Shown in pieces: positions 1-6,764 of a stretch of DNA of 13,087 nt. The position numbers were made by a program, and so were the translations under genes. The notes beneath the pieces were generated by a model, which had not been told where the DNA came from, did no database searches, and was given only the letters and a program-made list of their open reading frames with translations. Source of the stretch: Comamonadaceae bacterium (GTDB lineage Bacteria; Pseudomonadota; Gammaproteobacteria; Burkholderiales; Burkholderiaceae_C); the NCBI GenBank assembly GCA_947463845.1, contig CANHUM010000014.1:1-13087 (forward strand), read 5' to 3'. Numbering within the stretch: the first letter of the stretch is position 1; every line of letters begins with the position of its first letter.

Positions 1-58
1 GGCAGGGGCGACACGCCATGCGCTGCCCCAGCCAAGACCTTAGGCTATGGATACAGTC

Positions 59-970
59 CTAAGAAGCTACCAACTGACCTGACTTGGCTTTGTCGCGGGC
101 CAAAGCTTCACGGTCGCTGCGGCGGCGAAACACCATGGTCACGAGGCTGCTGCTGATCACAATGAACAAAGAGTACAGCACAGGGATCAAGAGGATGTCC
201 TGCTGCATGGTGCCCGCAAAACTCAAGGTCACGATCAAGACGGCCAGAGGTCCATTCTGGATACCGGTCTCCAGCGCAATGGTGCGGCTTCGGTTGGCAT
301 CTTGCCGAAGCAGCCTGGCCAAGGCATAACCCAACAACATGCCGAACAATCCCAGTCCAATCGCAGCAAAGTACACCACGAAAGGTGTCGTGGCCAACAG
401 CTGGTGGTTGCGTGGAATCCAGGTCACCACCAGGAACAAAATCACCAGAATGCCCAAGAAGCCACCCAGCAATTCGATGGTGGCCCCGATGTTGGGGCTC
501 ATCTTGCGCAAGGCCATGCCAATCAAGGTCGGGACCAACAAGACCACCAGCACCTGAGCGACATTGCTGGCCGGGATCTTGAAGTCACCGCTGATGCCCG
601 CAGCCTGCGAATAGAACTCCAGCAAGGCAGGCACCATGACCAGCGCCACCAAAGTGGAAACGCTGGTCATCATGATCGACAAGGCCAACACACCCTTGCT
701 GAAATAGGTAAAGATATTGGACGTGGTGCCGCCAGGCATGCAGGCCATCAGGATCAGCCCCACCGCCAAAGCGGGCGACAAATCCAGCAGAATGGCCATG
801 GCAAAGCCCAGGAAGGGCATGATCCCGTACTGGCAAAAAACGCCCACCAGCACCCCTTTGGGTTTGCGAAAGGCGATCAGAAAGTCGCGCCAGGTGAGCG
901 ATGCGCCCATGCCCATCATGATGACCATCATCATCACGCCCAGCAGTTTGGTTTCAAATTCGGTGACCAT
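59..970 (-). CDS. BASS-family (bile acid:sodium symporter-like) transporter
   Basis: The 303-residue protein is almost wholly hydrophobic, with about nine to ten membrane segments, so it is an inner-membrane carrier. The family couples uptake of organic anions to sodium. Two family hallmarks are visible: PGGTTSN at residues 79-85 and ETGIQN at 234-239, which in characterised members line the sodium sites in the crossover region. The length is normal for bacterial BASS proteins, and a basic tail (residues 282-296) should face the cytoplasm. The ATG is preceded by GGAG at 977-980 with a 6-base spacer. It starts 20 bases after the stop of the acyl-CoA ligase gene and is presumably cotranscribed with it. 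That suggests a carboxylate substrate activated to a CoA thioester, but the exact substrate cannot be read from the sequence. Family call firm, substrate unknown. Confidence 0.92.
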   Translation of the reverse strand: MVTEFETKLLGVMMMVIMMGMGASLTWRDFLIAFRKPKGVLVGVFCQYGIMPFLGFAMAILLDLSPALAVGLILMACMPGGTTSNIFTYFSKGVLALSIMMTSVSTLVALVMVPALLEFYSQAAGISGDFKIPASNVAQVLVVLLVPTLIGMALRKMSPNIGATIELLGGFLGILVILFLVVTWIPRNHQLLATTPFVVYFAAIGLGLFGMLLGYALARLLRQDANRSRTIALETGIQNGPLAVLIVTLSFAGTMQQDILLIPVLYSLFIVISSSLVTMVFRRRSDREALARDKAKSGQLVAS

Positions 971-990
971 GTGTGACTCCGCTGTCGCGC

Positions 991-2754
991 TCAGGCGCGG
1001 TTGAATTCTTGTTTGACTTCGGCTTTGAGGTCTTTGCGCAGCACCTTGCCAATCGGGGATTTGGGCAACTCATCGCGCAACACCACCGAACTCGGGCGCT
1101 TGTATGCGGCCAGGTGTTGCTTGCAGTGCGCCAGCACGTCTTCGGTGCGCAGTTGTCCTGCATGGTCGGGGTTGGGCACCACATAGGCTCGCACCGCCTC
1201 GCCGGTTCGCTCGTCGGGCGTGCCGACCACGGCCACCTCGAGCACGGCGTCCATCTGAGCAATCACATCTTCGACCTCGTTGGGGTAGACGTTGAAGCCG
1301 GAGACCAGCACCATGTCTTTCTTGCGGTCCACGATACGGAAGAAACCCGACGTGTCCATGACCCCAATGTCGCCGGTCGCAAACCAGCCGTCATGCATCA
1401 CGTTGGCAGTTTCAGCCTCGTTTTGCCAATAGCCTTGCATGACCTGCGGACCGCGCACCCAGATCTCACCGGGTTCTCCTACGGGCACATCTTGACCGGC
1501 CTCGGACACCAAGCGCACATCGGTGCCGGGCGCCGGAATCCCGATGCTGCCCACACGTGGCTCGCCGCTGAGCGGGTTGAAACTCACCACGGGCGAAGTT
1601 TCGGTCAAACCATAACCTTCGGCAATGGGCGTGCCGGTGACCTCGCGCCAACGCTGTGCCACCGCACTGTGCAGGGCTGTTCCGCCCGCAATCGAGGCCT
1701 TGAGGTGCTTGGGCGGATAGGCCAAAAACCATTCTTCATTGAGCAAGCCATTGAACAAGGTATTCACACCCGTCATCCAGGTCAATGGGTAGTTTTCGAC
1801 AGCGCGTTGCAGGTTCTGCACAGGTCGCGGGCTGGGCACCAAGATATTGTGCGCACCGATCGACAAGAAACCCAACAAATTCGCCGTGAACGCGAAGATG
1901 TGGTACATGGGCAGTGCGGTCAGCACGCACTCTTGACCCGGGCTCATGTGGGTCGCACCCATGGCCAACATCTGCTGCACATTGCTGAGCAAATTGCCGT
2001 GGCTGATCATCGCGCCCTTGCTCACACCGGTGGTGCCCCCTGTGTATTGCAACAAGGCCAGATCGTGCGGCTGCAGATTTTGCCAATAGCTTTTGGCGGG
2101 CTGCTGTGTCAAAGTGGCGCGGCCCTGGGCCAGCGCGGTCTGCAGGCGCACATGCGGCACCGTCACAGGCGGTAGAACCTTGCTCCAGACCTTCTGCACA
2201 CCGCGAATGATCCCGCGCGGGATCGCCGGGAAAAATTCGGGCACGCCGGCCAGCACGATGTGTTGCACCCCCGTTTGTGCCATCACCTCGGGCAACTTGT
2301 CGGCAAACATGTCCACCACCACCAAGGCCTTGGCCTGGCTGTTGTTGAACTGGTGCACCATTTCATTGACGGTGTACAGCGGGTTGGTATTCACCAGCAC
2401 ACACCCGGCCTTGAGGACTCCAAAAGCCACCACAGGAAAGGACAGACTGTTGGGCAACTGAACCGCCACACGGTCTCCCTGCGACAGACCCAAAGTACCA
2501 CGCAAGTAGCCGGCAAACGCATCGGACAAAGCATCCACCTGCGCAAAACTCAAACTGCCATTCATGCCGTTGGGCGCCACGCAGGTGAAGGCCGCCTTGG
2601 CCTGGCTGTCACGGGCCCAGCGGGTGCAGTGGTCGTGGATCAGATGGGCCAGATTTTGATGTTCACTGGCTGGCAAGACGGGGTCAATGCCCACCTGAGG
2701 GTATACGGCTGACCACGGACGCTGAGCACTCACGCTGTCGGGGGTGTTGTTCAT
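991..2754 (-). CDS. fadD: Medium/long-chain fatty acyl-CoA synthetase (AMP-forming)
   Basis: This 587-residue member of the ANL adenylate-forming superfamily activates a carboxylic acid with ATP to the acyl-adenylate and then to the CoA thioester. Visible motifs, in order, are the P-loop-like YTGGTTGVSKGA (237-248), GYGLTETSP (380-388), GWFATGD (456-462), the hinge/linker DRKKDMVLVSGFNVYPNEVE (476-495) and the C-terminal catalytic lysine in KSPIGK (Lys570). The linker, the length and the overall pattern match FadD-type long-chain ligases, although a shorter or aromatic acid cannot be excluded. The reading frame stays open for 19 more codons upstream. The ATG at 2754 is chosen because AAGGAG lies at 2759-2764 with a 4-base spacer and because the extension does not resemble the family. 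The BASS transporter gene follows. The symbol is by family resemblance. Confidence 0.9.
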   Translation of the reverse strand: MNNTPDSVSAQRPWSAVYPQVGIDPVLPASEHQNLAHLIHDHCTRWARDSQAKAAFTCVAPNGMNGSLSFAQVDALSDAFAGYLRGTLGLSQGDRVAVQLPNSLSFPVVAFGVLKAGCVLVNTNPLYTVNEMVHQFNNSQAKALVVVDMFADKLPEVMAQTGVQHIVLAGVPEFFPAIPRGIIRGVQKVWSKVLPPVTVPHVRLQTALAQGRATLTQQPAKSYWQNLQPHDLALLQYTGGTTGVSKGAMISHGNLLSNVQQMLAMGATHMSPGQECVLTALPMYHIFAFTANLLGFLSIGAHNILVPSPRPVQNLQRAVENYPLTWMTGVNTLFNGLLNEEWFLAYPPKHLKASIAGGTALHSAVAQRWREVTGTPIAEGYGLTETSPVVSFNPLSGEPRVGSIGIPAPGTDVRLVSEAGQDVPVGEPGEIWVRGPQVMQGYWQNEAETANVMHDGWFATGDIGVMDTSGFFRIVDRKKDMVLVSGFNVYPNEVEDVIAQMDAVLEVAVVGTPDERTGEAVRAYVVPNPDHAGQLRTEDVLAHCKQHLAAYKRPSSVVLRDELPKSPIGKVLRKDLKAEVKQEFNRA

Positions 2755-2758
2755 GGAA

Positions 2759-2764
2759 CTCCTT
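2759..2764 (-). promoter_or_regulatory. Shine-Dalgarno site that fixes the acyl-CoA ligase start
   Basis: On the minus strand AAGGAG stands four bases before the ATG at 2754. The longer reading frame starting at 2811 has no comparable site, so this element decides the start. Confidence 0.75.
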
Positions 2765-2847
2765 GAATAGGTCAAAAATTCCTTGCGCAAACTCTGAAGA
2801 AAGTCACACAACGGATCTTGATTGACGTCTCTTGATGTGTACAGAGA

Positions 2848-2866
2848 GCGGCTTACAACGAGCCGC
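2848..2866. promoter_or_regulatory. Inverted repeat upstream of the acyl-CoA ligase gene, possible operator
   Basis: GCGGCT and AGCCGC form a perfect 6-base inverted repeat separated by 7 bases, about 95-110 bases before the fadD ATG, inside the 193-base gap between the transporter gene and fadD. The position suits a regulator site for the fadD-BASS unit. It could equally be a hairpin of no regulatory meaning. No convincing -35/-10 pair was found near it. Confidence 0.3.
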
Positions 2867-2901
2867 CATTATTCACGGAATCAGCGTGCAAACAGAGGAA
2901 T

Positions 2902-2926
2902 AGCACCCGCCAATTACGGGTGTTTT
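2902..2926 (+). terminator. Hairpin with T-run, possible transcription terminator
   Basis: CACCCG (2904-2909) pairs with CGGGTG (2917-2922) around a 7-base loop. The stem can be extended by a G-T and an A-T pair, and TTTT follows on the plus strand. The T-run favours plus-strand termination although no plus-strand gene precedes it. On the minus strand the same stem lies just past the transporter gene but is followed by a poor U-tract. It may work as a bidirectional or partial terminator. Confidence 0.4.
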
Positions 2927-2934
2927 CCCTGATC

Positions 2935-2958
2935 AAAAAACCTGGGCTCAAGAAGGTT
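2935..2958 (-). terminator. Weak terminator candidate at the end of the MFS gene
   Basis: On the minus strand AACCT and AGGTT can form a 5-base stem around a 10-base loop that spans the stop codon of the transporter gene, and the second arm runs into six consecutive T residues. The stem is short and A/T-containing, so on its own it would be weak. Together with the nearby hairpin at 2902-2926 it may end the xdh operon. Confidence 0.35.
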
Positions 2959-4156
2959 GGATGTTTTCACGACTTGCATGCGGCAACCCGCTCAAAATGA
3001 TACAAGTGACCACGGAAAAGCCCGACAGCAACAACAAAGATTGTCCAAACCCCATGGCCTTCACCACCGGCCCCAAAGCCCAGACGGACAAGGAGCTCAC
3101 GCCAAATGAAACACCCAGTCGCATCCCCGACACGCGGGAGCGCAATCGGTCATCCACATAACGGGCAATCATGTAATCGGTGAAAGGAATGGCCCCAAAA
3201 ATGAACACCATCACGCCCGTCAAGGCCACAAACAACCACCATCCCTGCGCCTGAGAGGCCAGAATCAACATGGGAATCTGCGCCATCACCATGAACATGA
3301 AAAAAGGCTTGAGCGCAAAGCGGTTGATCAGGTGTCCCACCACCAGCTGGGCCAATGAAGCCACGGCATAGACCACGGCCAGCAACAGCCCCAAAACTGC
3401 CGGGTCTTCCATCACCCCTTGAAAACGTTCGGCCAGCAAGGGGCCATTGCCATTGGTGGTGAAATTGAAGAGCACACTGCTGGTGATGGCGGCAGCGGTC
3501 ATGACCACCAAAGCCCGCGCCAACAAAGGTCCCGGCAAGCTGACCTTGGCACCACCTTGGCGCTTGGCAGGCGTTGTCTGTTCTTGGGGACAGGTGCGCG
3601 CAAAAAGCCACCCACACCCCATGGCCACTACACCGGGCACCACAAAAGCTGCACGCCAACCGAACCACTGGATCAAAAAGCCCGTGAGCAAAGCGGCCAC
3701 GGCCACACCCAGATTGCCCGCCAAGCCGTTGAAGCCAATCGTGACACCAGGATTGGCCGAACGCTCCAACAACATGGGAATGCCCACCGGGTGGTAGATG
3801 GATGCAAACAATCCGACCAGTGTCAAGCCAGCGGCCAATTGCCAAGGGGTTTGCGCGAAGGCCGTCAAAATGGACGCCACGCCAATGCCGAAGAAGAACA
3901 TCAGCATCATGCTGCGGCGACCCCACATATCGCCCAACCGCCCTGCAGGCCATGAGCCCAGGCCAAACATGAAGAACGCGCCTGCCCCGTAAGGCATGAG
4001 ATCCTGCCATTGGGCCAGACCCATGTCGACCGCAATCGTGCTGACCGCCGCAGCAAAAATCAGCAAGAACAAATGGTCGAGTGCGTGAGCGATGTTGAGC
4101 AGACCACGCACCACACGTGGGTGGTCTGCGGATTGCGGCAAATCGTGAGCGGTCAA
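2948..4156 (-). CDS. Major facilitator superfamily transporter in the xdh operon
   Basis: The 402-residue protein has about twelve hydrophobic segments and a longer central cytoplasmic loop at about 188-210, the usual MFS layout. The motif between TM2 and TM3 is clear: GRLGDMWGRR at 72-81. A YHPVG segment at 121-125 recalls the fosmidomycin-resistance-like MFS branch, but this resemblance does not set the substrate. The gene lies 24 bases after the small six-cysteine gene and in the same frame, at the end of the xdhAB unit, so a purine, urate or ureide substrate is a reasonable inference only. The start is uncertain: the open frame has no ATG before the first membrane segment. TTG at 4154-4156 is the longest choice and has no clear Shine-Dalgarno site. 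GTG at 4112-4114 (residue 15) is an alternative. Translational coupling to the upstream gene would explain the poor start. Confidence 0.85.
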   Translation of the reverse strand: MTAHDLPQSADHPRVVRGLLNIAHALDHLFLLIFAAAVSTIAVDMGLAQWQDLMPYGAGAFFMFGLGSWPAGRLGDMWGRRSMMLMFFFGIGVASILTAFAQTPWQLAAGLTLVGLFASIYHPVGIPMLLERSANPGVTIGFNGLAGNLGVAVAALLTGFLIQWFGWRAAFVVPGVVAMGCGWLFARTCPQEQTTPAKRQGGAKVSLPGPLLARALVVMTAAAITSSVLFNFTTNGNGPLLAERFQGVMEDPAVLGLLLAVVYAVASLAQLVVGHLINRFALKPFFMFMVMAQIPMLILASQAQGWWLFVALTGVMVFIFGAIPFTDYMIARYVDDRLRSRVSGMRLGVSFGVSSLSVWALGPVVKAMGFGQSLLLLSGFSVVTCIILSGLPHASRENIQPS

Positions 4157-4180
4157 TGCGTTCTGGCCAGCAAAAGCGCT

Positions 4181-4378
4181 TCAGGCTTTGGCTTGAGTGG
4201 TTGCATGGGCCGCAGTCACCTTGGCTGCATCCGAACCTGAGACTGAAGCAGAAGGTGATGAGACAGGCTCAGGTGCAAAACACATTTTTTCGCCATCCCA
4301 ACGCTGGCCGCACCAGCACAGTCCCTCGGCGTTGATGATGCAAGTGCCGGTGCCGCAGCACCTTGGATCGTCTGACAT
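4181..4378 (-). CDS. Small six-cysteine protein of unknown function, XDH-linked
   Basis: The predicted protein has 65 residues. Its first half carries six cysteines (positions 7, 8, 13, 21, 23 and 33), including a CC pair and a CWC triplet, plus several glycines and two tryptophans. The second half (about 38-65) is a low-complexity tail rich in Ala, Ser and Thr. No signal peptide or membrane segment is seen, so it is probably cytoplasmic. The cysteine pattern suggests a bound metal or FeS centre, or disulfides; this is inference. The ATG at 4378 is preferred over one seven codons upstream because AGGAG (4386-4390) lies 7 bases before it. The gene starts 25 bases after the xdhB stop and is followed by the transporter gene, so it should be cotranscribed with xanthine dehydrogenase. 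It occupies the place where xdhC is often found, but it shows no XdhC sequence. I do not recognise a characterised family. Confidence 0.75.
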   Translation of the reverse strand: MSDDPRCCGTGTCIINAEGLCWCGQRWDGEKMCFAPEPVSSPSASVSGSDAAKVTAAHATTQAKA

Positions 4379-4385
4379 AGGTGTG

Positions 4386-4390
4386 CTCCT
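4386..4390 (-). promoter_or_regulatory. Shine-Dalgarno site of the six-cysteine gene
   Basis: AGGAG on the minus strand stands 7 bases before the ATG at 4378, in the 25-base gap after xdhB. It selects this ATG over the one at 4399 and is good evidence that this small frame is translated. Confidence 0.7.
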
Positions 4391-4403
4391 AAAAATCAAG
4401 CCT

Positions 4404-6764
4404 TCACAGGCCTGCCGAGGCCTTGGCTTTTTCGCAGGCCATCAAGATGCGCTCGGGCGTGGCTGGGGCATCCATGTACACCACAGCTTTGTAGTTGGCG
4501 CTGGCGGCTACCGCATCGCGCAAGGCGAAGAACGCAGACAGGCCCAGCATCAAAGGCGGCTCGCCCGTGGCTTTGCTGTTGAAAGGCGTGGGTTTGAGGT
4601 TGGCGTTGTCGAACAGGGTCACATTGAAGTGTTCCGGAATGTCGCCCGCCACCGGGATCTTGTAAGTGCTGGGGCCGTGCGTGAGCAGCTTGCCCTTCTT
4701 GTCCCAAATGCACTCCTCCATGGTGAGCCAGCCCATGCCTTGCACATAAGCGCCTTCGATCTGCCCTTTGTCCAATGCGGGATTGATGCTCCGGCCCACG
4801 TCATGCACGATGTCCACGGCCTTGAGCCACCACTCACCGGTGCGGGTGTCGATTTCCACTTCGCTCACGGCCGCGCCATAACAGTAGTAATAGAAAGCAC
4901 GGCCATTCAGGGTCGCGAAGTCGTATTTGATTTCTGGCGTCATGTAAAAGCCCGTGACCGACAAGCCCACACGTTCCATGTACGCTTGCTTGGTCACATC
5001 GGCCCACTTGACAGACTTGCCGCCGCCATGCAGCTCGTTGTTCGAGAAGCTCACCTCTTCGGCGGCGCAGCCCAGCATGCGAGCTGCCACAGGCTTCAAG
5101 CGCTCACGCATTTGCGCGGTGGCGTTCATGATGGCCGCGCCGTTGATATCGGCACCACTCGATGCCGAAGTGGCCGATGCATTGGGCACTTTTTGCGAGT
5201 CGGTCGCGGTGATGCGCACATGGTCCACGCTGATGCCCAAACCGTCGGCGCACACCTGCGCCATCTTGGTGTTCAGGCCCTGGCCCATTTCGGTGCCGCC
5301 ATGGTTGCAGCTGACCGAGCCGTCCATGTAGACCACCAACAATGCGCCGCCCTGGTTCAAGTGCGTGGCGGTAAAGCTGATGCCGAACTTCAGGGGCACC
5401 AAGGCCAAACCACGCTTGCGGGTTTTGCTTTGGGCATTGAAGGCTTGGATCTGGGCGCGGCGCTCAGCGTAGTTGGATTCCTGCTCCACCTGATCGATGA
5501 CTTTGTCACCCACCCAGTCTTCAATCAGCTGGTTGTACTGGGTGGTCATGGTGTCGGGCGTGCCGCTGATGGCGGGATCTTTGTAGAGGTTGAGCTTGCG
5601 CACTTCCAAGGGGTCTTTGCCCAAGGTCATCGCGATCTCGTCCATCACCGTCTCGATGCCGAACATGCCTTGTGGACCACCGAAGCCCCTGAAAGCGGTG
5701 GCGCTTTGGGTGTTGGTTTTACAGCGGTGACTCACCAATTTGAGCGCAGGCAAGTGGTAGGTGTTGTCAATGTGCAGGCAAGCGCGATCGTTCACCGGGC
5801 CGGAGTAATCGGTGCTGTAACCGCAGCGCGACATGAGCGTGATGTTGGCACCCAAGACGCGTCCGTTGTCGTCAAAACCCACTTCGTAATCGATGCGGAA
5901 ATCGTGGCGTTTGCCAGTGATGGTCATGTCGTCGTCGCGGTTCACACGCAGCTTGACGGGCTTACCCAGCTTGTGCGCGGCCAGCGCGGCGCTTTGGCTG
6001 AAGATACTGGCGTTGCCTTCCTTGCCACCAAAGCCACCCCCCATGCGGCGGCAGATCACCTCCACATCGTTGGTGTGCAGGTTCAGGGCATGCGCAGCTT
6101 CGCGCTGGTTGCCGTCCGGGTGCTGGGTCGACACGTACAGCGTCAGCTGCCCGTCTTCCTTGGGCACCGCATAAGTGATCTGGCCTTCCAGGTAAAACTG
6201 TTCTTGCTGGCCCGTGTTGGTACTGCCTTTGATCTTGTGCGGTGCCTTGGCAATGGCGGCGGCAGCATCACCACGCGTGATGCCTTTGGGCGGCATGATG
6301 AAACTGCTCGCTGCCATGGCCTCTTCGATCGTCAAAATAGGCGTGAGCTCTTTGACCAGCACCTTGGCTTTTTTGGCGGCTTCGCGGGCATACAGCATCT
6401 CGCGCGCCACCACCACGGCCACAGCCTGGCCCACAAACTCGACCTTGCCAGCGGCGAGGAAGGGGTCGTCATGGATGATGGGGCCGCAGTTGTTTTCGCC
6501 GGGGATGTCTTTGGCCGTATAAACCGCCACCACGCCGTGCTCCTTGAGGATGGCTGCACGGTCAATACCGTCGCCAATCAGCTCACCGTGCGCCACGGGT
6601 GACAAGATGAGCGCGGCATACAAAGTGCCTGCGTGCTCCGGGATGTCGTCGATGTAAGTGGCCGAACCGGTGACATGCAGGTGCGCCGACTCGTGAACGA
6701 TGTCTTTGCCTTGCTGAACATCAGATGCAGGCAACAGATTCTTGATGGGGGTAGGAGCGTTCAT
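4404..6764 (-). CDS. xdhB: Xanthine dehydrogenase, molybdopterin-binding large subunit
   Basis: The 786-residue subunit binds the molybdenum cofactor and oxidises hypoxanthine and xanthine to urate. Aligned by eye with bovine xanthine oxidoreductase, all key active-site residues are present: Gln214 (bovine Q767), Glu249 in GGGFGGKE (E802), Arg327 (R880), Arg359 and Phe361 in FRGFGGPQ (R912, F914), Phe464 in KFGISF (F1009) and the catalytic base Glu735 in TGEPPL (E1261). Glu249 together with Arg327 is diagnostic for purine substrates and argues against aldehyde oxidase or CO dehydrogenase. Length matches bacterial XdhB. Its ATG directly follows the TGA of xdhA, so translation is probably coupled. 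The six-cysteine gene follows. Insertion of the sulfurated cofactor normally needs XdhC, which is not in the window. The protein acts in the cytoplasm as an (AB)2 complex. Confidence 0.97.
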   Translation of the reverse strand: MNAPTPIKNLLPASDVQQGKDIVHESAHLHVTGSATYIDDIPEHAGTLYAALILSPVAHGELIGDGIDRAAILKEHGVVAVYTAKDIPGENNCGPIIHDDPFLAAGKVEFVGQAVAVVVAREMLYAREAAKKAKVLVKELTPILTIEEAMAASSFIMPPKGITRGDAAAAIAKAPHKIKGSTNTGQQEQFYLEGQITYAVPKEDGQLTLYVSTQHPDGNQREAAHALNLHTNDVEVICRRMGGGFGGKEGNASIFSQSAALAAHKLGKPVKLRVNRDDDMTITGKRHDFRIDYEVGFDDNGRVLGANITLMSRCGYSTDYSGPVNDRACLHIDNTYHLPALKLVSHRCKTNTQSATAFRGFGGPQGMFGIETVMDEIAMTLGKDPLEVRKLNLYKDPAISGTPDTMTTQYNQLIEDWVGDKVIDQVEQESNYAERRAQIQAFNAQSKTRKRGLALVPLKFGISFTATHLNQGGALLVVYMDGSVSCNHGGTEMGQGLNTKMAQVCADGLGISVDHVRITATDSQKVPNASATSASSGADINGAAIMNATAQMRERLKPVAARMLGCAAEEVSFSNNELHGGGKSVKWADVTKQAYMERVGLSVTGFYMTPEIKYDFATLNGRAFYYYCYGAAVSEVEIDTRTGEWWLKAVDIVHDVGRSINPALDKGQIEGAYVQGMGWLTMEECIWDKKGKLLTHGPSTYKIPVAGDIPEHFNVTLFDNANLKPTPFNSKATGEPPLMLGLSAFFALRDAVAASANYKAVVYMDAPATPERILMACEKAKASAGL

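Noticed and set aside
1..58. GGGGC/GCCCC-type inverted repeat at the left edge, considered as terminator of the BASS gene
   Set aside because: The arms are imperfect, there is no T-run in the needed direction, and the edge cuts the context.
973..2175. 400-codon plus-strand frame antisense to the acyl-CoA ligase
   Set aside because: It is a shadow of a well-supported gene, with no motif and an atypical His/Gln/Gly-rich composition.
2755..2811. N-terminal extension of the acyl-CoA ligase by 19 codons
   Set aside because: The internal ATG has AAGGAG at good distance and the extension lacks family resemblance.
4197..6602. 801-codon open frame on the plus strand, antisense to xdhB
   Set aside because: XdhB on the opposite strand is complete with all active-site residues. 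The antisense product is a His/Gly/Val-rich composition typical of mirrored GC-rich codons, with no recognisable domain.
4404..6764. Aldehyde oxidase or CO dehydrogenase instead of xanthine dehydrogenase
   Set aside because: The Glu249 and Arg327 pair plus both sandwiching phenylalanines match purine-specific enzymes.
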